64,000 nucleotides of DNA. Source: Mesorhizobium loti R88b. Its GTDB lineage: Bacteria > Pseudomonadota > Alphaproteobacteria > Rhizobiales > Rhizobiaceae. A program made the translations under genes and the position numbers. Location: contig NZ_CP033367.1 of NCBI RefSeq assembly GCF_013170845.1, positions 2,357,001 to 2,421,000 on the forward strand, written 5' to 3'. Under the pieces are notes generated by a model, which searched no databases, was not told the DNA's origin, and saw only the letters and a program-made list of their open reading frames with translations. Numbering within the stretch: position 1 is the first letter of the stretch; each line of letters begins with the position of its first letter. Shown one piece after another: positions 59,718-64,000 of the stretch.

Positions 59718-61098
59718 TCAGCTTTCCCTTGAGATGACGGGCCAGATCGGAGAATGGATCGGATGATGGACGGTCCCTCGGCGATTGCGTCAGCGCCTCG
59801 TAGATCAGCGGCACCTGGCGCACCGCGATATCCAGCTCGGCATCGGCGCCGCCCTGATAGGCACCGAGCAGGCGAATGTCGCGCGTGTCCTCGAAACGGG
59901 AGATCATCGACTTCAGCCGCGTCACCAAAGCGCGCTGTTCGACGCTCCAGGCCTTGCCGGCGAGACGCGATATCGACGACAGCGGATTGACCGGCGGATA
60001 GCGGCCCTGTTCGGCGATCGCGCGGTCGAGCACGACATGGCCGTCGAGGATGCCGCGCACGGAATCGGCGACTGGATCATTGTGGTCGTCGCCGTCGACC
60101 AGCACGGAAATGATGGCGGTGATAGATCCCTTGCCTTCCGCGCCGGGTCCGGCGCGCTCGAGCAGCTTGGGCAGTTCGGTGAAGACCGAGGCGGGATAGC
60201 CGCGGGCGACCGGCGGCTCGCCGGTTCCCGTCGCCACCTCACGCAGTGCGTGGGCGAAGCGGGTAATCGAGTCGAGCACCAGAAGCACGCGGTGGCCCTG
60301 GTCGCGAAAGTGCTCGGCGACGCGCATGGCGGTGTCGGGTGCGCGCCGGCGCATCATGGCGCTCTCGTCGCTGGTGGCGACGATGGCCACGGTCTTGGCC
60401 ATGCTGTCGCCGATCGTGTCCTCGAGGAATTCGCGCACCTCGCGGCCGCGTTCACCGATCAGCGCCACGACGACGGTGTCGAACGCGTCGGCGCCGGCGA
60501 GCATGGCGAGCAGCGTCGACTTGCCGACGCCGGAACCGGCAAAGACGCCCATGCGCTGGCCGAAGCAGAGCGGCGTGAAGATGTCGATGACCTTGACGCC
60601 GGTCATGAAGGCGGTGCCGACGCGCTGCCGCGCCATGGCACTGGGCGTCGTGGCGTGGGCCGACATGTCGTCGCCCCTGATCAGCGGCGAGCCGCCATCG
60701 ATCGCCCGGGTCAGCGCGTCTATGGTGCGGCCGCGCCACGAGGCGTGCGGCGCCACGGCGAGCGGGCCGCGGCGAAAGACAGCATCGCCGATGCCGGCAT
60801 CGGCGCTGCGCTCGAAGGGCGCGACAACGATCTCGTCACGGCTGATCTTGACGATTTCACCGCGGCGCGTTCCGGCCTGGCCACGCTGCTCAACGATGTC
60901 GCCCAGCCTGGCGAAATCGGAAAGGCCGCGCACCTTATAGTGCGTCGGTGTGACTTCGGTGACAAGACCGCCACGCTTGACCAGCCCATCGGCTCCGTTG
61001 AAACGCCGCCATATCCGCTCCAAAGCGGCCAGCCGGTCTTCCGGCGCCGGCTGGCCCTGCCTTTCGGGTGCGCGGAGCAATGTCTGGCCTGACGACAT
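59698..61098 (-). CDS. fliI: Flagellar export ATPase FliI
   Basis: A 466-residue F1-beta-like ATPase. Walker A is GSGVGKST (188-195), Walker B is in VLLVLDSITRFAHALREVA, and ERGREVREF and GYPASVFTELPKLLERAG are typical of FliI. It energises substrate unfolding at the export gate. It starts one base after flgF ends and overlaps the unknown membrane-protein gene by 20 bp. Confidence 0.97.
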   Translation of the reverse strand: MSSGQTLLRAPERQGQPAPEDRLAALERIWRRFNGADGLVKRGGLVTEVTPTHYKVRGLSDFARLGDIVEQRGQAGTRRGEIVKISRDEIVVAPFERSADAGIGDAVFRRGPLAVAPHASWRGRTIDALTRAIDGGSPLIRGDDMSAHATTPSAMARQRVGTAFMTGVKVIDIFTPLCFGQRMGVFAGSGVGKSTLLAMLAGADAFDTVVVALIGERGREVREFLEDTIGDSMAKTVAIVATSDESAMMRRRAPDTAMRVAEHFRDQGHRVLLVLDSITRFAHALREVATGTGEPPVARGYPASVFTELPKLLERAGPGAEGKGSITAIISVLVDGDDHNDPVADSVRGILDGHVVLDRAIAEQGRYPPVNPLSSISRLAGKAWSVEQRALVTRLKSMISRFEDTRDIRLLGAYQGGADAELDIAVRQVPLIYEALTQSPRDRPSSDPFSDLARHLKGKLNAESGD

Positions 61099-61099
61099 G

Positions 61100-61831
61100 C
61101 TACGACTTCGAGCCGAGCGTCTTGATCGCCTCGTCGGTGGAGGAATCCGTCTGCCGCATCAGCGCGGCGGTGTTCTCGAAGGCGCGCTGGACCATGATCA
61201 GCCGCGTCATCTCCATCACCGGGTTGACGTTGGATTCTTCGACGAACCCCTGGGCGATGCCGACATCGGAGCGATCGGTGACCGGTTCGGGGGTGCGGGA
61301 GGGCACGATGCCGGAATTGCCGTAGCGCACGAAATTCTCGCCCGGATCGAAATCATAGAGGCCGATCGAGCCGACAAGCTGGTCGTTCTGGCGCAGGGAG
61401 CCATCGGCGCCGGCCTTGGGCGGGCCGTTGCGGGGGTCGAGCTGGATCGGCGCGCCGCCGGCGTCAAGCACCGGATGGCCCTCAAGCGACATCAGCTCGC
61501 CATTCTCGTTCATCGAGAAGCGGCCGTCGCGGGTCATGACGGTGCCGGCCGGTGTGTCGATGGCGAACCAGGCGTCACCCTGGATGGCGAAATCGAAGGG
61601 ATTGCCGGTCTCGGTCAGCGAGCCGTGAGCGCCGGAAAGATAGGTCTTGCCGGTCGAAGCGAAGGACACCGACTTCTGCCCGGCGCCCGTCACCACGTCC
61701 TCGAACTTCACGCCGGTGGCGCGGAAGCCGACGGTGTTGGCGTTGGCGACATTGTCGGCGATCGTGTCGAGCCGGCGCTCGAGTGCCATCTGCGCGGAAA
61801 GGGCGACGTAGAGACTGTCCCGCATGGTCAA
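61100..61831 (-). CDS. flgF: Proximal rod protein FlgF
   Basis: A 243-residue rod protein with LYVALSAQMALERRLDTIADNVANANTVGFRATGVKFED at the N-terminus and GFVEESNVNPVMEMTRLIMVQRAFENTAALM at the C-terminus. Its start overlaps the DUF1217 gene stop by 4 bp. FlgF is in the proximal rod next to FlgG. Confidence 0.95.
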   Translation of the reverse strand: MTMRDSLYVALSAQMALERRLDTIADNVANANTVGFRATGVKFEDVVTGAGQKSVSFASTGKTYLSGAHGSLTETGNPFDFAIQGDAWFAIDTPAGTVMTRDGRFSMNENGELMSLEGHPVLDAGGAPIQLDPRNGPPKAGADGSLRQNDQLVGSIGLYDFDPGENFVRYGNSGIVPSRTPEPVTDRSDVGIAQGFVEESNVNPVMEMTRLIMVQRAFENTAALMRQTDSSTDEAIKTLGSKS

Positions 61832-63636
61832 AACTTCATCTTTTGCATGGCCATCATCAGGTCGGTGGAAATGCCCGACGTGACCGGTTTGGCGAAGAGC
61901 ACGCTGATCGATGTCACGGCGCTCGAGGTCGGGTTGTTGATCTCGTACATGCTGGTGAAGCGGGTCAGGAACTTGTTCAGTTTCACGGGATCGGTGAAAT
62001 CCGAGATGTTGAGCTTCTGATCGAACAGCTGCACCTGCTTGTCGATGTCGGCGGTGGCGAAGGAATCGGGCAAACCGAGCGCGGTGCGCACGACGGTGGC
62101 AAGGGCTGTGTCGGCCAGCACGTCATACCAGTTGCTGATGTCGGGCGCCTTGCGCTGAAAATAAAGCGCCAGCCGCACGCCCTCATTGGTCTTGCCGGCA
62201 TCCTCTTCGAGCGACTGGCGCAGATACATGTCTACGGTCGGTTGCTGGGCCGGATTGGTGGTCGTGGCGGCTTCGCCATATTGTTCGAAGTTGAAGGCGG
62301 TGGCGAGCCCGGCATAAGCCTTGTTGGTCATCTTGTTGGCGACGCTGTCGGGGTCGCGGACACCACCGGTCAGCACGCTGCGGATCAGGTCCCTGCTCTC
62401 TTTTGCCGGATCGAGCCCGAAGGACGCGAGTGCGTAGTTGTACAACCGGCTGTTGGCCATCAGGTCGTCGGTGGATTTCACGCTGGTGACGTTGGCCAGA
62501 TAATATGCGGTCTCCGACTTGATGTAGTCCGCATTCGGCTTGATCAGGCCAAGCGCCGATTCTGTGGTGTAGATCTTCGGCGTGTCTTTCTGCACCGCGT
62601 CGCGCGACGTTGTCTGGTCGCCATATTGGGCAAAGTTGAAGGCGGTGACGAAGTTGGCATAGCGTTTGTCGGTCAGCTTGTTAGCCGGGCTGTTCGGGTC
62701 GCTGACGCCGCCCTGGAGCATGGTGCGGATCTGCTGCGGTGTTTCGGTGGACGCATCCAGTCCGTAGGAAGCCATGGCGAAAGTCAGCAGGCGCTTGTCC
62801 GCCATGAGGTCGTCGATCGACGTCACCTTGGAGATGTTTGCCGCGTAGTAATCGGCCTCGCCCTTGATGTACTGCGCGCTCGGCTTGACCAGCGTCAGTC
62901 CGGCTCCAGCCATGTATCCGTTCGGAACCTGCTGGACATCGGTGCGCGTGGTTGTCTGGTCACCATACTGCGCGAAGTCGAACGCCGAGACGAAGTTGGC
63001 GTAGCTCTTGTCGGTCAGCTTGTTGGCAGGACTGTTGGGGTCGCTGACGCCACCTTCGAGCATCGCCCTGACGGTAGCAGCCGGCTCGGTCGTGGAGTCG
63101 AGCCCGAATGCCGCCATTGCATATGTCAGCAGACGAGGGTCGGCCATCAGATCGTCGACCGACTTCACGTTGGAAATGTTGGTGACGTAGTAGGCGGTTT
63201 CGCTCTGGTAGTAGGAGAAGCCCGATTGCGAGGCGCCGATCTGGACCTGCAGCGGATAGTTATTGGTCACCAGCTGCTGCGCCTTGTTGTAGGTGGTTGC
63301 ATCGGCACCGTTGGCGACGAAGTTGAAGGCGCTGACGAACGCGGCGTAACGCTTGTCGGTCAGCTTGTTGGCGAAACTGTCGGGATCGGTCACGCCTTCC
63401 TTGAGCGCCTTGACCATGAAGGCCTTGGCGTAGTCCATGTCCTCCAGCCCGTAGGCCTTCATCGCATATTTGAACAGCCGGTCATTGTTGACGAAATCGT
63501 CGATCGACTTCACCTTGGTGATGTTGTCGAGATAATATTGCGTGTCGCGATCGATTATCGGCTGTTTCTCGATCCGATCGATCGACTTGTTGATGTCTTT
63601 GGCGATCAATTGGTAGCTGGTAAAGGTATTGAGCAA
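61828..63636 (-). CDS. DUF1217 protein with four internal repeats, flagellar operon leader
   Basis: A 602-residue protein with four copies of a 110-130-residue unit, starting at about residues 25, 150, 265 and 380. Each unit has YY-x5-VKSxDDLM, RLxxYAMAAFGLD, a GGVSDPNSPANKLTD-type stretch and AFxFAxYG. The C-terminal 150 residues are different (FQRKAPDISNWYDVLADTALATVVRTALG). DUF1217 proteins occur in rhizobial flagellar clusters and have no known function. It is the first gene of the flgF-fliI-flgB run and is divergent from motA. Confidence 0.8.
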   Translation of the reverse strand: MLNTFTSYQLIAKDINKSIDRIEKQPIIDRDTQYYLDNITKVKSIDDFVNNDRLFKYAMKAYGLEDMDYAKAFMVKALKEGVTDPDSFANKLTDKRYAAFVSAFNFVANGADATTYNKAQQLVTNNYPLQVQIGASQSGFSYYQSETAYYVTNISNVKSVDDLMADPRLLTYAMAAFGLDSTTEPAATVRAMLEGGVSDPNSPANKLTDKSYANFVSAFDFAQYGDQTTTRTDVQQVPNGYMAGAGLTLVKPSAQYIKGEADYYAANISKVTSIDDLMADKRLLTFAMASYGLDASTETPQQIRTMLQGGVSDPNSPANKLTDKRYANFVTAFNFAQYGDQTTSRDAVQKDTPKIYTTESALGLIKPNADYIKSETAYYLANVTSVKSTDDLMANSRLYNYALASFGLDPAKESRDLIRSVLTGGVRDPDSVANKMTNKAYAGLATAFNFEQYGEAATTTNPAQQPTVDMYLRQSLEEDAGKTNEGVRLALYFQRKAPDISNWYDVLADTALATVVRTALGLPDSFATADIDKQVQLFDQKLNISDFTDPVKLNKFLTRFTSMYEINNPTSSAVTSISVLFAKPVTSGISTDLMMAMQKMKF

Positions 63637-63795
63637 GGACGTGCCTCCGGCCGGAGCAATGCCGGCACAATAGCCTCACTTCCTTGCGCGAAACTGAATC
63701 GCCGACATTCGGCTCCATGGCGGCTCCGATTCAAGCCTCACACAAGGCACGGGGACTATCCCTTGCTCCTGACTTGAAATGCGGAAGGACCTGTC
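63637..63795. promoter_or_regulatory. Divergent flagellar promoter region (DUF1217 operon / motA)
   Basis: The 159-bp spacer separates two oppositely transcribed flagellar units and must hold promoters for both. A 7-bp inverted repeat TGAATCG (63695-63701) / CGATTCA (63727-63733) lies centrally and could bind a shared regulator such as FtcR. No clear sigma-70 boxes were identified. Confidence 0.45.
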
Positions 63796-64000
63796 GTGGG
63801 CATTCTGATTGGACTTGTGGTGACGCTCGGCTGCGTCCTTGGCGGCTTCATGGCCATGGGCGGGCATCTGCACGTGCTGGTCCAGCCATGGGAGGCCGTG
63901 GTCATCTGCGGCGCCGCACTTGGAACCTTCCTGGTCGCCAATCCGATGAAGACCGTCAAGGATACTGGCAGGGGCATTCTCGAAGCCTTCAAGCAGGCGG
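63796..64000 (+). CDS. motA: Stator protein MotA (partial)
   Basis: GTG start with AAGGA six bases upstream. The first 68 residues read [61 protein letters not shown] sequence, the first two membrane helices of MotA. The gene continues past the window. MotA with MotB conducts the protons that turn the motor. In Sinorhizobium motA is followed by fliM, fliN and fliG; these are presumably downstream. Confidence 0.93.
   Translation, partial: MGILIGLVVTLGCVLGGFMAMGGHLHVLVQPWEAVVICGAALGTFLVANPMKTVKDTGRGILEAFKQA

Noticed and set aside
61828..63636. Repeats in the DUF1217 gene as a CRISPR or satellite array
   Set aside because: They are long, diverged, in-frame protein repeats with no short identical repeats or unique spacers.
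61552..63777. 741-codon open frame on the plus strand
   Set aside because: It lies fully antisense to the repeat-containing DUF1217 gene and has the Arg/Gly-rich composition of a high-GC shadow frame.

Overview
The window is one stretch of a high-GC alphaproteobacterial chromosome, most likely Mesorhizobium or a close relative in the Rhizobiales. The main evidence is the flagellar gene set. It contains flaF/flbT, the rhizobial motility genes motC, motE and motD (fliK), a Rem/FtcR-type regulator directly upstream of flgE, and two flagellins that begin MASIMTN. The genus is an inference; the order is well supported.

Left part (1-14.9 kb): ordinary chromosomal genes. They are the start of a KDPG-aldolase-like gene, trhO, a DUF533 protein, an SDR, a YciI protein, an aminotransferase, two GNATs, a CDF metal exporter, a denD-like dehydrogenase, a NicO/RcnA-type Ni/Co transporter with a DUF1007 partner, an amidase plus LysR pair, ornithine decarboxylase behind a long leader, and an SCP2 protein. 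At 2.08-2.19 kb a TTAA-N7-TTAA box lies upstream of a compact candidate sRNA that shows CCTCCTCCC in a hairpin loop.

Flagellar genes on the minus strand form three segments. The largest runs from 63.6 down to 36.6 kb: DUF1217, flgF, fliI, an unknown protein, flgB, flgC, fliE, flgG, flgA, flgI, motE, flgH, fliL, fliP, two flagellins, fliF, fliH-like, motB, motC, fliK, a transglycosylase, ftcR/rem, flgE, flgK, flgL, flaF, flbT, flgD, fliQ. The second (28.5-25.3 kb) is flhA, fliR and a FliJ-like gene. The third (16.5-14.95 kb) is flgJ, a FlgN-like gene and a FliL-like gene. motA starts on the plus strand at the right edge. fliG, fliM, fliN and flhB are not in the window.

Two non-flagellar blocks separate the segments. 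The 28.6-36.5 kb block holds an ABM protein, a MarR/epimerase/cupin group, a ClC protein, an MFS exporter and asparagine synthetase, with a rhizobial intergenic repeat at its fliQ-side edge. The 16.6-25.3 kb block holds a two-component system divergent from an OB-fold protein, then a lipid-modification cluster (DUF1295, CFA-type methyltransferase, FAD oxidoreductase, DUF1365, DUF2177, DUF2147).

Together the flagellar genes encode rod, rings, hook, filament, most of the export apparatus and the regulators. Tight 1-4 bp overlaps indicate long translationally coupled operons, broken at the flagellin genes by strong terminators and a CtrA-like promoter region. No tRNA, rRNA, CRISPR array, insertion sequence or prophage was seen.
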